Below are positions 22,982 through 35,292 of a stretch of DNA of 64,000 bases, one piece after another. Position 1 is the stretch's first letter; every line of letters begins with the position of its first letter. The position numbers and the translations under genes were made by a program. Below the pieces are notes generated by a model. It worked only from the letters and a program-made list of their open reading frames with translations. It was not told where the DNA came from and searched no databases. This DNA is from Sphagnum compactum (taxonomy: Eukaryota > Bryophyta > Sphagnopsida > Sphagnales): NCBI GenBank assembly GCA_965153455.1, contig OZ234499.1, positions 7,140,515-7,204,514 on the forward strand. The letters run 5' to 3'.

Positions 22982-24688
22982 ATGCAGTAATCTCATGCCA
23001 TTTGCAACAAGGACTTCGACTATGAAATGCTTCACATCAATACCCACAATGTCAAGGGCACCGTGCAATCCCCACCAATGAATGGTATTTGGCTGATGAA
23101 TGAAATGTTGCAAAAAGCTTATCATGGCTAAAAGAAAATTTGTGTCACAGAATGGCAAAATGCTTTCAAAACCATCTCTGAAATTGCCAAAAGATTTCCT
23201 TTGAAAAATGGTCTCCTGTGACAAAGCAAAGTTCTCACTTTGTAACCAGTAGCCTTTGTCCAAAACTTTGCACAAAAAAGAGAGAGAACTAATTGCTCAA
23301 TGAAGATCCACAAAGTTGGCTAAAGTATATTATATACTTCTGTAAACATTGCTTTGTACTGTTGTCATTGCAGTAAAATTGGACCACAATCACCAGCTTT
23401 GCAAATCCTCCCTTCAAAGTTCAATTGCACTGGCACTGCAAAGTAGAAACTTGTGAACAACAAACTTTAAATTGCTGCTCATTATATCAACATCATGATG
23501 TGCAGCACACAATGAATTTTTTTTCAAAAATGAGCAAGCTTCAAAGAGAGCTCAATGGTTTAGACCTCTAAGCATCCATGGTGGCACTACTCTCTAGTGC
23601 AGCTAATTGATCAAAGGCACCATGAGCTAGATGAAACACCTCTTCATCACCTCTTGCACCACTAGCTCTGCACCACCAGCTGGTGGTGAAGAGGTGTTCT
23701 TTCCGCAGACATAATCATGGCCTGTCCATTGACACAATGGTGATTGATTGGTATCATCACTTCTGCCCCCTGCTTTGCAGAGACGACTAACCCCGACCAG
23801 GAGGTGATGGTAGACTTGTGAACAGGGTCAATTTGTGACCTTCAATCCTTGTGGTGGATTCGTGAGACTTGGAAGTGAAGTAGAAGTATAGTGAAATTTT
23901 GCCACAAACAAAAAAAGACTGGCCTGAATTGATCTTTAAAAGTGATATATTGATATTCACCCAACACTGATATGTACCATATACTACTCACTCTGGCTAG
24001 TAGAGTTGGTTTTGTGAATTCTATGGAGAGATGAGCATCACTCCAGAGAGGTAAGAAGTACCTGCTGATGGGTTGTTTCACATGTCTGACTCTTCATCAT
24101 GCACTGAACCAGAGAGCAGGCATGAACAGGCAGCAATGACACTGCTGCATCATGTGTCATAATGGAGCTGTCCAAAGATTGTCATGATTTACACATTTTG
24201 TAATGGCACTCCCCATATCAAACTACACCTACTACTCTCCTCTTACTGCCAGATCCTCTGTCAGAAAGCTGTCCACTCCCATTTGCTGAGAAACCATGTT
24301 GCAAGTGGGGAACCACCACTCCCTTTGTGTGTTTGTGTGTGTATGTGTGTGTGTGTGTGATGAATGAAATAGTCGTTGGCTTGCCTAATCATCAACCTTT
24401 GCTTGGTAATTTGGACTCTGCACTCCCCTTGTTTGTAAGCAAGTTTTCCAACATTCCAAAATTGCCCAAAAGGTAACACAATTTTCTGAAAATAGAATAT
24501 TTTGTCACAATTCTCTTTTCTTGGAAAACAAATTCGCCTAAAATGGATAGAAAAGTGTTTTTTTTTTTAAAGGAGGGTTTCGCCACATAAGTCTACTGGA
24601 TACCGATTTAAGAGTTTTTTGGAATAATGTCATCAGGTAAGTTGAAATCTGCTCAGGAAATTGAAAAAAAACACTGGCAATATCTGGT
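22982..24688. other. gene-free DNA with an inverted repeat
   Basis: The stretch contains the hairpin at 23635-23698 (listed) and a GT-rich microsatellite at about 24325-24358. No gene is recognised. Confidence 0.5.
23635..23698. repeat. 17-base-arm inverted repeat with central perfect palindrome
   Basis: AACACCTCTTCATCACC and GGTGGTGAAGAGGTGTT differ at one or two positions as complements and are 30 bases apart. The inner sequence CACCACCAGCTGGTGGTG (23671-23688) is a perfect 18-base palindrome. It could be a transposon fold-back or a recombination product. No gene overlaps it. Confidence 0.7.
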
Positions 24689-24690
24689 TA

Positions 24691-25086
24691 GAGTTATCCG
24701 TGTAAAGTCACCCTGTCTTCACACTATCTTTGGGCCTCCTTTCGCCCCCTATGCCCTCTTTCAGTGGCATGCACAAAGTAAGGAAATATGATTAAATCTC
24801 AGTATGAAATGCTGAAACTCAGCATCTAATGCACAAGGTTCGAAGAGTAATAATAGTAGTTGTACAGGTAGGAGCGGTGAAAATACATGTAGCAACAGTG
24901 AAGGCGCTTAGGAAAAGGGAACGACAGGATGAAACTCAGTTTACTACCAAAATTGATGATTTTCTCAGTTTCAACCCCCCCTTGAATGGTTATGTACTTA
25001 TTATTTTGGCAGGTGTTTTTTTTTAACCTCACCCCATGTATGGCCAACTCAGGGTTCTCGTGCTGTGTTTCCTTTACTTATAACTC
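24691..25086 (+). mobile_element. TA-flanked MITE, GAGTTAT family, best-preserved copy
   Basis: The termini GAGTTATCCGTGTAAAG and CTTTACTTATAACTC are inverted repeats bordered by TA on both sides (24689-24690 and 25087-25088). At 396 bases, with ends and interior intact, it is the reference copy for related pieces at 8.3, 9.0, 18.9 and 43.5-44.2 kb. It has no coding capacity. Superfamily assignment (Tc1/mariner-like) rests on the TA duplication. Confidence 0.8.
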
Positions 25087-25088
25087 TA

Positions 25089-28000
25089 TTACCTCTGGCT
25101 GTAAACCAAGATATGGAACATTCTAAAATACCCCTCTTTAACCGTGGTAGCCTAATGGGAAAAATTTCCATTACCAGGGGTCAAAAAGTATGGGTTTTGA
25201 GAATCTTTTACATATTCTCTGGTTATGAAGAATATTCTCAAAACCCCCAATTTGTGATCCCTGACCCAGTGAATATTCCCATTACCAGGTCAGCAGAGTT
25301 CATGAGTTTTGTCAATATTCTTAAGGAAAGGGAAAAGAAGCACATGCTTTTAAAAATATCCCTATGAATGAAAAAAACAAGGGTCTCCTTTGTTATGGGA
25401 ATATTTTGTACAATAGAGATATCTAGGAAATGTACATTTTATGGGATGGGTACCTTGTGTTCTTCGAAAACATTATAGTGAGTGGTGGAAGAGCAACAAG
25501 AAAGAAGGTTTATTTGTAGGTGCTAAGAGAGTCATGCACCAAGTGTCATGTTGCAAGCTTGAAAGAGGTCACAAGGAGTCTCAAAGCTCATTTACTTCAA
25601 AAGATCAATAGAAATATTGAAGGTATCAAATTCAACTTCGATGTTTCTTTGCAAGTGAGGCATTTTTAAAACCATGATCGTAGTAGCAAATTTTTACCTT
25701 CTTGTCAAGATGATGACATCTTCCACAACTATCGATTTTTTTTTGACAATTTGGGACAATGTATTGTTGTGTGTCTATTTCCATTATTTGTTGTTCGATT
25801 TCTGAACTTATGCAAACCCTAGCTGAAATAAAGTTAAATCAATCCCGCAAGAAAACATCTTCATACCTTCTTGTGCAAACAAAACTTGCTTCCAAATCCG
25901 AGAAACCCATGTATACCCAAAATCCTAACCTAGAATTGTGCATTAAAAAAAATGTAGCTTGTTGCCTCCTTTCCTAATTCCATCGTAGTTGGCCATTGAC
26001 ACCATCGATGCTTTGGTGTCTTTGCTGAAATAATAAATTGTGGTTCACTATGGTAGGCAAAAATGTTCCTTAGAATGTATTGGTGTAGTGAAATCAACCA
26101 TAGGTCTTACCTTTGAAAAATTACCACTAGTCATACCCCAAGGTTGTCATTCCAAATGTGATTTGAATTTGAGTTTGTGATTGCAACCCATTGACCTAAA
26201 TTACATCACTTCCTATAATTTCGATTTTAATTCTTTAGAGACCATTTGTAACATCTTACAAATCCCACATTAGATTGATGTTGTAATTAACATTCATTGT
26301 TAAATTTTGAACAAACACAACTTTTGCACAGTTTTGAATTGAATGGATGTGAATTATATTTATCTTGATTTCAATTGGTTGCAACATGAATTTGGTTAAA
26401 TTCTGTTGCTTTCAATTCTTTTGCTTAAATCAAATTGGTTCAATTTGGTTGAATTGGGTTGCTTTCAAATGAATGGAATTGGTGAGATTCAATAAATTTG
26501 GGTTGCATTTCTCATCTATTGCCTTTTGTACAGCCTCTATTTACCTCAAACCGCAAACAACTTATACAAACTTTTACAAGCTTCCAATACTTTAAACAAA
26601 CCTTTAACATACCTCTATAAACCTTTAAACTAAATAGACCATCTAACACATTTACATACCTAAAAAAGCCTCTACAAACCTAGACAAACCATCTAGCTCT
26701 TGGATGGATATAAACAAACCTCTATCAACTTATTCATACCTTTAACAACCTCTATAAACCTAAAACAAAGCTCTCAAATAGCTATAATGACCTTTACACA
26801 CTTGCAATAGATTTCTTCCTACCTTTAAACATTTGTTTTTCACTAGATTATTCATTGATTTTGAGAGACTATAATTTACTCATTGGATTTAGATCATTAG
26901 ATTACTCACTGGATTTCTCACTAGATTTGTCATTGGATTAGGTTCAATGGATTCATTTCATCAAATTATTCATTACATAATCACCCCATTTATTCACTAG
27001 AAATGGTTCACTAAATTAGTTGTTAATTAGTCACTAATTTTGTTTCACTATATTAGTGACTAGATTTGTTTCATTGGAATTTTATATCATTTCTTATTTG
27101 GATTCCTTATTTACAAACTAGATTAACTAGAATTTTTTCTTATCTAACTACATTAATGACTGAATCTTGACCTACAACCCCCTTATGTCTACATTAGTGA
27201 TTTTCTTTCTAGGTTGCTGAAGTAGGTATGGAAGGATTTGATACTGACCCATTCATGATTCCAAAGAGTGAATGCAAGTTGCTACTTATAATAAAAGGCC
27301 CACCAAGGCACTAAGAAAAAAAAAAGGCTTTAAAAAAATTATGGATTCTTTGCATTTGAACTACATACCCACGTTTTGTCATCACCATTTTATGTTCTAT
27401 GGTTGAAACAAAAAGAATGTGAAGTAATAACTTATCCCTAACCAAGTTTGGAAATTTGTTTACCAAGATTACAAGCTACAATTCCCATATTCATCATTTT
27501 AGGAGGAGAGCCTTTTGAGTATAGGTGGTAAGAAAAATTGAAGGAATTGAAGACATGCACAACAAATGAAGAGGGTGTAAGGAAGCTTGTGTTGTAGATT
27601 GATCAAGTTTTGGAACAACTTAGAACAACAAATGGTCATGCAACATGGAATGTACTAAAAAGGTGGTAGTCTTTAATAAATGGTACAACAAATCTTTCAT
27701 CTCAGTCTTCTCTTAGTCCAATGAAACATTAGGGGCATCATTAGGACTTGCTACATTTATAGGTACACTAATGAATAGGCCAATGACAAAGATTAAGATG
27801 TTGATGTCACAATCCGATATCTTTACCACCATTGCCAGCAAATTGGAGACTAATGTGAAAGATTGGAAGGCTCTATAAAAGCAAAGGTGGATGTGAACAT
27901 AGAATAAAAAACCTTTAAAATAGGTAATTTAAAGGCAACTAGAGAATGTGGAATGATTACAAATGTAAAATTATAGGCTTCGGTTGAAAAGTTACTACCT

Positions 28001-29139
28001 ATAACTAGTAGTCGCCATCTTAACCATGATCTACTAGGTCATTTAAATGTTTGCTAATAATTTCAAACGTGAAATCTTAATGACACCTATGGAAGAAGTT
28101 AATTAGTAGTGTCAGCTACCTTAAAATATGACTATTTTTTTGTGGAATCAAAATGTTTCATCAACCTTTTTATTGGCCAAGCTAATAGATGTGCATGTGT
28201 GGATTTTGGGTGCACATTGATGGGTTGTTTTGAAGTCTACCCATCTACTTGTTGGGTTTCTTCTCAAAATGTGAATGTTGGGTAACTAATTTAATCATGC
28301 CTCTATATCATTTTTTTTTGGGTTGTCACTTGCCTTTTTGTATCATAAGGTTTCATATCACTATGAAATTTTAAAAAACATTCATATGACTAATTTTTTA
28401 AATGAAATTTGTTTGATCAACATACAAATAATTAGCTTCAATCCCCTTAAATTTGATTAAACTAAGATTTTTAAAAATTGTTTTGAAAGATTATGAAAAA
28501 ATTGATTAAAAATAAAACACGTCAATTTTTAAATTAAAATTTAATATAAATTTCCTTTTTAGATATCTATTTTTAAAATTAATTTGATTTTATTTTAAAA
28601 ACTTCAATAAGACTTTGGTAAAAATTTACTTTAAAAAATCATAATGAAATTAATTTGTTTGTATTTCTGTTGGGTTTTATGTTATAAAAGTTTATTATTG
28701 CTTTAAGATAGTAGACATGCATGTATGATTTTAGGTTTTACCAAACATGTATGGGGCAAACACAACTAGTTCACTTGTATTTGAGTCATCCAATGCCCCA
28801 TTCCACCTTAATCCCCTAAACTACATGCATTTTGTTGCACCCCATAATCAATTTTAATCATTAGCTTGCACCGCCTTAGTGCGGCACATCACAAACATCT
28901 CCTTACTTATGTAACCAATGTTCCCAACAAATATTCAAAGTACTCATTTGTGTGCACAAAATATTGCCATTAGTTTTTGTGAATGTTTAACCAACACATG
29001 ATGCTAACATCATGGTATGACCTGGATACCCAAGGTCTAAACAAATGAACAACCCATGGTGGTCCACCATCATCATGTTGTTCATGCAATACATTTTTTT
29101 TAGCCCATTGAAAAGGAATGTATGTTGTGGAAATTCAAC
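25089..29139. other. gene-free DNA, partly low-complexity
   Basis: At about 26520-26830 the sequence is a degenerate chain of 'aacctctacaaacct'-like words. At about 26860-27080 it becomes a chain of CACTAGATTT/CATTGGATTT-like words. Bases 27200-28050 read somewhat like decayed coding DNA (longer purine-rich stretches broken by stops), but no frame or family could be identified. Confidence 0.5.
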
Positions 29140-30960
29140 CAAAATTTTCAACATCAATCTTAACTTTTATTCATACAATTAAATGGAAAAGTCTTGAAAT
29201 TATAATGAAAAAATGCACCAAGATCGTCTCTCATAAGATTATTTGTTTATTTTCACTCAATGAACTTGGGATCTAATATTTTTCAAATTGAATTATACTT
29301 TGAAAATTTAAATTTAAATGTAGTATTGTGTATGTAAATAAAAATTTGGAACCAAAAGTTGATCACCAATAATTAGTTGCAAGAATTATCATGACAAGAT
29401 CAATGTATTAATTAAGCCTTTAGAATATATATTTTAAAATCCAGAAAAACAACAAAATGAAAAAATATTGCCATGTTTTTGGTGAAACATTTATGCACAT
29501 GAACAAAGATTTCTTATATGAAAGGAATTCTTTTAAATAGTTACTAAAATTATATCAATGTGTGAAGGATATTGTCCTATAATGTCATCACACAAATAAA
29601 GATGAAATTTTGTTAAATATTTATCATGTTATTAAACCAAATTGAACAACATAATATTTAGTGGGATTTACAATAAAGTTTCAAAAGTTCCAAATTTTAT
29701 TTATAGCTACATTAATATAGATTCACCATTGACATGGAATTTAAATATATAATCAATTAAAACACATAATTAAATATCTTTGATACCATTTTGGTTTGTT
29801 AAAATTGTTAAAACAAGTTAAAAGTGCTCACTTGACTAAATCCTTATAAGCAGTGCCTCGTACTAATCTAGTCAAAATGATATGCCGAATATTATGATTG
29901 CATGACAATCAAGAAGAATATTTTTAAAATCATGATTTGCATGTCAACATATATTATTATTATTATTATGACCCAAAATTATGTTATATTATCCTATTAA
30001 TATGTAAAGGTAGATTAAAATTTTAAAGTCCTCTATGATATATTGCATTGAATTTTAAGATGTTCAAGGAGTCCATTATTAAGTAGCAAATTTAAGACGA
30101 TGTTGTGTAACAAATTTACATTAAAATTGCTTTTGGATATTGAATGTTCATTAGATTCTTTTCAAACTTTCATAATCATACTACATTTTTTAAAATATTA
30201 ATGTTTTGGAAGTTCAACCAAGAAGTTCAACATCAATCTAATTTACATTGTAATGGACTTGAAATAATGATAACATCATATTAATTAAACCTTTAGAGTA
30301 GAACTTCAAAAACTCCAAAAAATCAATGAAATGAGAAATTATTGCCAATGTTCTAATGAAAGATTTATGCACATTCAAAGTCTTATATAAACGGAAATAA
30401 ATGAAACGTAGTTGTGATGTAAATGTGTGAAGGATGCTACAATGCCACAAAAACACACAAGATCTATTAAATACTTTCCATATTATTATCTAAAATATTA
30501 ACAATATGAATTTAGTGAAATTTTATTTAAAGTTCAAAAATTTCCAAATAAATTGACTACATTAATATGGAACGATTGACATGGAAATAAAAATCTAATC
30601 AATGTGGAACCATATAATATTACTATTTTAGTTTAAACATGCTTTAAAATAATAACAATTCACCATTTTGGAAATTGAGAAAACTTTTTCGGACATTTGA
30701 AACTTTGATTTGTGGGTTAGTGCACTAGATGATGCAACAAAAGATGTTGATGATGGAACAACACCTCCAAAAAGTCCAAGCAAACAAAAAAATGAGAAAT
30801 TATTGTCACATTAATTGTGATGAAATTTTTATGTACCCATTCAAATAATTTATAAAAAAACTTGGAAATAAAATAAAATTTGACATGTCATGCAATATTG
30901 TATTCAAGATTTTGTATCACACATATGTCACCAATGTTTTCTTTAACATTTAAATTAAAG
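29140..30960. repeat. degenerate direct duplication, about 1.07 kb period
   Basis: Segments from about 29140-29760 and 30210-30620 share an ordered word series: TTCAACATCAATCT, ATTAATTAA-CCTTTAGA, 'aaaatgagaaatattgcca', ATTTATGCACAT, 'gtgtgaaggat'. A third, weaker echo follows at about 30745-30960. This is old tandem or nested duplication; it has no coding content. Confidence 0.5.
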
Positions 30961-31823
30961 TTCCTTACATGTTAAACAAATAAATATATTTGTTAAATCT
31001 CAAACACCAAAGTTAGCTATTGAAAATTTATAACTTGACTTTTTACTTAATTGCAATAAAAAAATTCAATCAATCCTTCGTTGTATAAAGGTTTAAAGAC
31101 TTCCATTTTTTTCAAATTTCAATCATAAAATTAAAATATTACAAAACATCTCTGACATGTAAGTTTTATTTCAAAATTAATTGAACCTTTATAACCTAGA
31201 TGAAAATTTATGTTATTTGGAAAAAAAAAGGTTACAAAGCTATACACATATATTAATTGCAATGAAATTGATAAGATATTAATACACCAAACAATGAAAA
31301 ATTTGAGAAATTGCATAACAATTGAAATTGTTACACACTTGTTCAAAAATTTAGATTAAAATAAATACATAATGAAAAGCCATTCTTTTCTTTGAAGGAT
31401 CCTACATCATGACCACAAAGGTAATTTTGTTAATATCTACCAGACATTATCACGCTTCATAAACACCAATAAAACATGAAAACTATAAAAATACCGGTTT
31501 TTTCTACACACTTGTAAAACATGGTTATCAATAATATGCAATTTAAAAGCAACAACCTCCTTAACACCAAGAATAGAGAATTATGGTAATCTACATAGCT
31601 CTATTAAATAAAATCTTTTCTATTCTTATACACCAATTCTATTTGATATAAAAAAGGTATTCCTCTTCTCATCAATAGAAGGAATTGAATTCCATGAGAG
31701 AGGACGCAAATCATAAACCATCTAACTCTTTGAGAAAGAATGCAAACCATCAACCCCACAAGCATAACATACTCAGCTGACTATCATAAACCTTTCACCC
31801 TCCGCTAATTCGAAAAAACGAAG
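30961..31823. other. gene-free AT-rich DNA
   Basis: I see no gene, repeat or structure that can be supported beyond general A/T richness. Confidence 0.5.
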
Positions 31824-31827
31824 AATC

Positions 31828-31983
31828 CTTGTCTTTACCTTATTGACTCAAAGCAAAGCATGCCAATGCAATATGTGATTCTTGTCTTTACCTTATTGGC
31901 TCAAAGCAAAGCATGCCAATGCAATATGTGATTCTTGTCTTTACCTTATTGACTCAAAGCAAAGCATGCCAATGCAATATGTG
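31828..31983. repeat. 53-base minisatellite, three copies
   Basis: The unit beginning CTTGTCTTTACCTTATTG and containing CAAAGCATGCCAATGCAATA starts at 31828, 31881 and 31934. Copies are nearly identical; the only clear difference is A/G within TTG(A/G)CTC. The low divergence points to recent expansion. Confidence 0.9.
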
Positions 31984-32201
31984 CAACAACGGAGTTCTAC
32001 GACGATGGTCTAACATCTCAACACAACAAGGCATCATAAACACGTTGGCCCTGCCAATAGATAAGATGTTGTACATCTATCTATTTACTATGTCCACACT
32101 CTGAACACCAAAAAAAATAAGTTCCAATCTAAATAGTTCAAAACACTTGCACCAAAAAAATCCATTCTAAATAGTTCGAAACACTTTCATCGAAGAAATT
32201 G

Positions 32202-32545
32202 GTTCACCTAAGCACCCACCCACCAGTGCACCATGAAGGATGAATGATGGTAAGTGGTCAGGAAACAGTTTTCTGTTGAGTTCCAGTTCCCTAGCTAACC
32301 ATGGTGGTTAGTAGCTCAGTTACTTTTTTTTCTCTACCTACCTACTAACAACTACCTCACAAAGCAGGTTGTTAAATAGGTAGGTAGTAAAAACAGCCCT
32401 TATATACATATGTATAAACCCATCTACTTACCTAGTAGATAATTATCTACTTTCCTACCTATATATGAGACCTATTGGTTACCATGGTGAAACCAAATAT
32501 TTCCCACAGAATTGGTTACCATGGCTGAACCACATATTTGGCACA
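32202..32545 (-). mobile_element. MITE of the CAGTGAAC family, inverted copy
   Basis: This is in opposite orientation to 11214-11613 and shares CTAACCATGGTGGTTAG, 'aggtaggtagtaaaa', CAGCCCTTATA and TATATGAGACCTA. A GGTTACCATGG block is duplicated near 32478 and 32512. The left end is recognisable (TTCACCTAAGCACCC); the other end is eroded. Confidence 0.6.
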
Positions 32546-34428
32546 CAAATGGAAAAAAAAAGCCGTGCCCTTACAAAAATGTAAGAGCCTGCCCAGAACC
32601 GTAAAATAACATCCTTTCTCATGAGGGAACCTAACACATTTATGGAGCCCTCTTAATACATTATATATATAGAAATCTCAGCAAGGTCATTACATATATT
32701 ATTTATGGCTACTTTCCTTAATAGATAAATAACTAGATATTGCCATGTTACCAAGCACTGGTGTGGTGCCCCTAATTGCTTGTGTGATTTATGGGCCTTG
32801 TGAGAGGCAACCAAAATTGGGATAAAAACCCCTTTTAGAGGTCACAATTGTCCTTCTTTTCACTTGTCTCCAGTGTTTTTTGTGTCAATTTTGTGTGATG
32901 TAGTAGCCAAAGTGGTGATGATTGGCAGAAAGATTTATCCAAATTTGGCTACAAGTTATAAAATGAAAATATTTTTGGCGACATTGTTGAATCATGTCTA
33001 GACATCTGGGCATTTGCTTGTGGTGTGACAAACATGGCAATTACAAGAGGTTTTGGGGAATATTAGCAAAGTTAGTGTGGGGGACAAGAAGCAGCAATTG
33101 GGTGCAAGAGAATGGAAGTGGTGGGGGGATTTAAGGAACGTAATAATATTCTTTACGCAAGCAATGTGAGTATAGAGAAATCAGATGGGGCGGGAAAAAA
33201 AAAAAAAAGAGGAAGAGAAAGAGTTGGATTTTCTTTAGGGTTTAGTGTTCAAGGTTGCATTGAATGTAAGATTGCATTGCATCTTCATGTTGTTTTCGTA
33301 TATACTCCTCGGCCAGAGTTCTCCTCAGCCATGTACACAGCTGCTTTCAAAACACCCCAATACCATTCCTTGAATTCTGTCTCTCCAAACAGCCTTTAAA
33401 TCAGTAACCTTCAAGCATCGTCACCATATGCACACAAGTCAGGTCAGGAGCTGTGCGTCACCTGCATTCATATCTGAAAAGTAAGTACCATGTTCGGGAG
33501 GAGTGTCAGGTGTCCATAACAAGTCTAAGCTCACCTACTATTCCCTTCATCAGACTGGAAACATGCACAACCGTAGCCACCCAAGTTGGTCAGAAATCAA
33601 AAGAGACATCAAAGATCGAAGATGATGTGATGATTCATTCATGCGTTTCAAATGTTTTGGAATCATCAACCCTCTTTTCATTTTCAATGGAGGACCACAA
33701 TACCAGAGTGAGTACCTTGGCCACTTTGACAAATGTTTGTTGAATAATTTATAATTCATTTTGATGATTCCATGTCAACAAATGATATGTTCCCAGATTT
33801 TCAATCAGATTCTTTATTTTCCTTCAGGAAGACAATACTTCTGAAAAGGAAAAATATTTCTTGAAAATTTCGACATCTCTGAAAATAATATAATTAGTGT
33901 TGAACTGGCCCAGGTACTAATTAAGTAGCCTGTTGTGGTGCAGCAGCCTAGTATTAGTGCATATATGGGTGGCTTTTGCGTATCTAGAAATTCCAGGAAC
34001 TCCAATCCACAAGTGCTTTAATTGTGTGGGCTCACCACAAAACCAGCTTTTGTTGAAGCTTCTTCATCTATGATTCCCTCACATGCTCCATCATCAAGGC
34101 TCGACTTTCTCACACACACTTGAATGGGGCCACAACCCCAGTCCAAGCAATACCCAAATCACCGATTACACTGAATTTACACTTACAACAAGCCATTCAC
34201 GTGTGTTTGTGTGTGTCCAAGTTTGGCTTCTGGTGCATTCATGAATAACTAGTGGAACTCACTGAACTCATGTGGACTGTAAAGAACACAGACCACTACA
34301 GTTTAAAGGATTCTGACAAGTAGCCTTTGTAAATGGCAAATGTGTGCCTCAGTTCACAGCTGAGAACACATGTCAGGATACTTGTACCAGGATATACATA
34401 CAACACACATAACATTTGTTGTACACTG

Positions 34429-34599
34429 GTAGAGTTATCCTGAAAGTTTGGGTGTCTTTGGCCCCTAGTTTGACTCTTTTCCAATGCCCTGTTCCATCCC
34501 CAATTTGAGTACTGTTTTTATCCTGACTTCTCATTTCGTCCCCAGTTTTAGCGAAACCGGGGCCAGTACCCCTAGTTTGGGCTACTTTACTAATAGCTC
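34429..34599. mobile_element. possible short relative of the GAGTTAT MITE family
   Basis: The left end GAGTTATCCTGAAAG, preceded by TA, and the right end CTTTACTAATAGCTC are imperfect inverted repeats about 170 bases apart. 'cccctagttt' recurs inside. The interior does not match the 396-base family, so if real it is a different deletion derivative or a separate family with the same ends. Confidence 0.3.
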
Positions 34600-35190
34600 A
34601 AAGAGATTCTCCCTTTCACCCAAACTTGTTAATGTCCTCGGAACAGGGCATTCCTGAAATAAGCACCCCTCGACTCTGCCTCAAAGGGCACTTATTTGGA
34701 GAATACCGCACTCCTTGGCGGTTGGTTACCCTACTACACATAATAAAAAGCATTGTGAGATCAGGTTTAGCAAACTGTCTGCAAAGTTCCTAGACGTGGT
34801 AGAATGTCCCTTGAGTGCCAAAAAGGACGGATATTACACATACTCCACTTCCTAAGAGTGTGAGGATCTGATGCATAATATATGTTGGTACAAGATCCAT
34901 CCCACTCTTTAGAAGTAAGTGCAAGAACCCTCCCCCTCCTACACCTCCTGTTCTACATATGTGTATTACGTTCATGATAACATTAGGAATTGGGTTTAGA
35001 GATTTGCTAGTGTATTTGGAGGGTGCCTTAAATCCATAACATTATTCCCTCCTGACTGACATGGGAAGTCACCTTGCGTTACTGGGTGGGCTCTTACATT
35101 CTTTGCACAATGAGTAGGATCTTGGGCTTGGCCATTAGATATGGAAAAAATCTTTGACAGATTATTGCGCATGGTAACGGCCTTGGATGG

Positions 35191-35292
35191 TGCATTACAC
35201 GAATAGGGTGCCTGCCTGAGGCAGCTACCCCAATTTGGTGCCTGACCTTGGCTGTTGCCTCAGGAGGTAGGCACCTTAATCTGGTAATGCCC
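35191..35292. repeat. fold-back, about 100 bases
   Basis: GCATTAC near 35192 pairs with GTAATGC near 35284. GGTGCCTGCC-TGAGGCAGC (from 35208) pairs imperfectly with GCTGTTGCCTCAGGAGGTAG then GCACC, ending at 35275. The whole segment can fold into one long imperfect hairpin, as small fold-back MITEs or hairpin RNA precursors do. Confidence 0.55.

Noticed and set aside
22652-23275. A 207-codon minus-strand ORF
   Set aside because: It crosses the boundary of a MITE, has no recognisable domain and no homologous frame elsewhere in the window.
27200-28050. Possible decayed transposon gene
   Set aside because: It reads slightly coding-like, but no frame, domain or ends could be identified.
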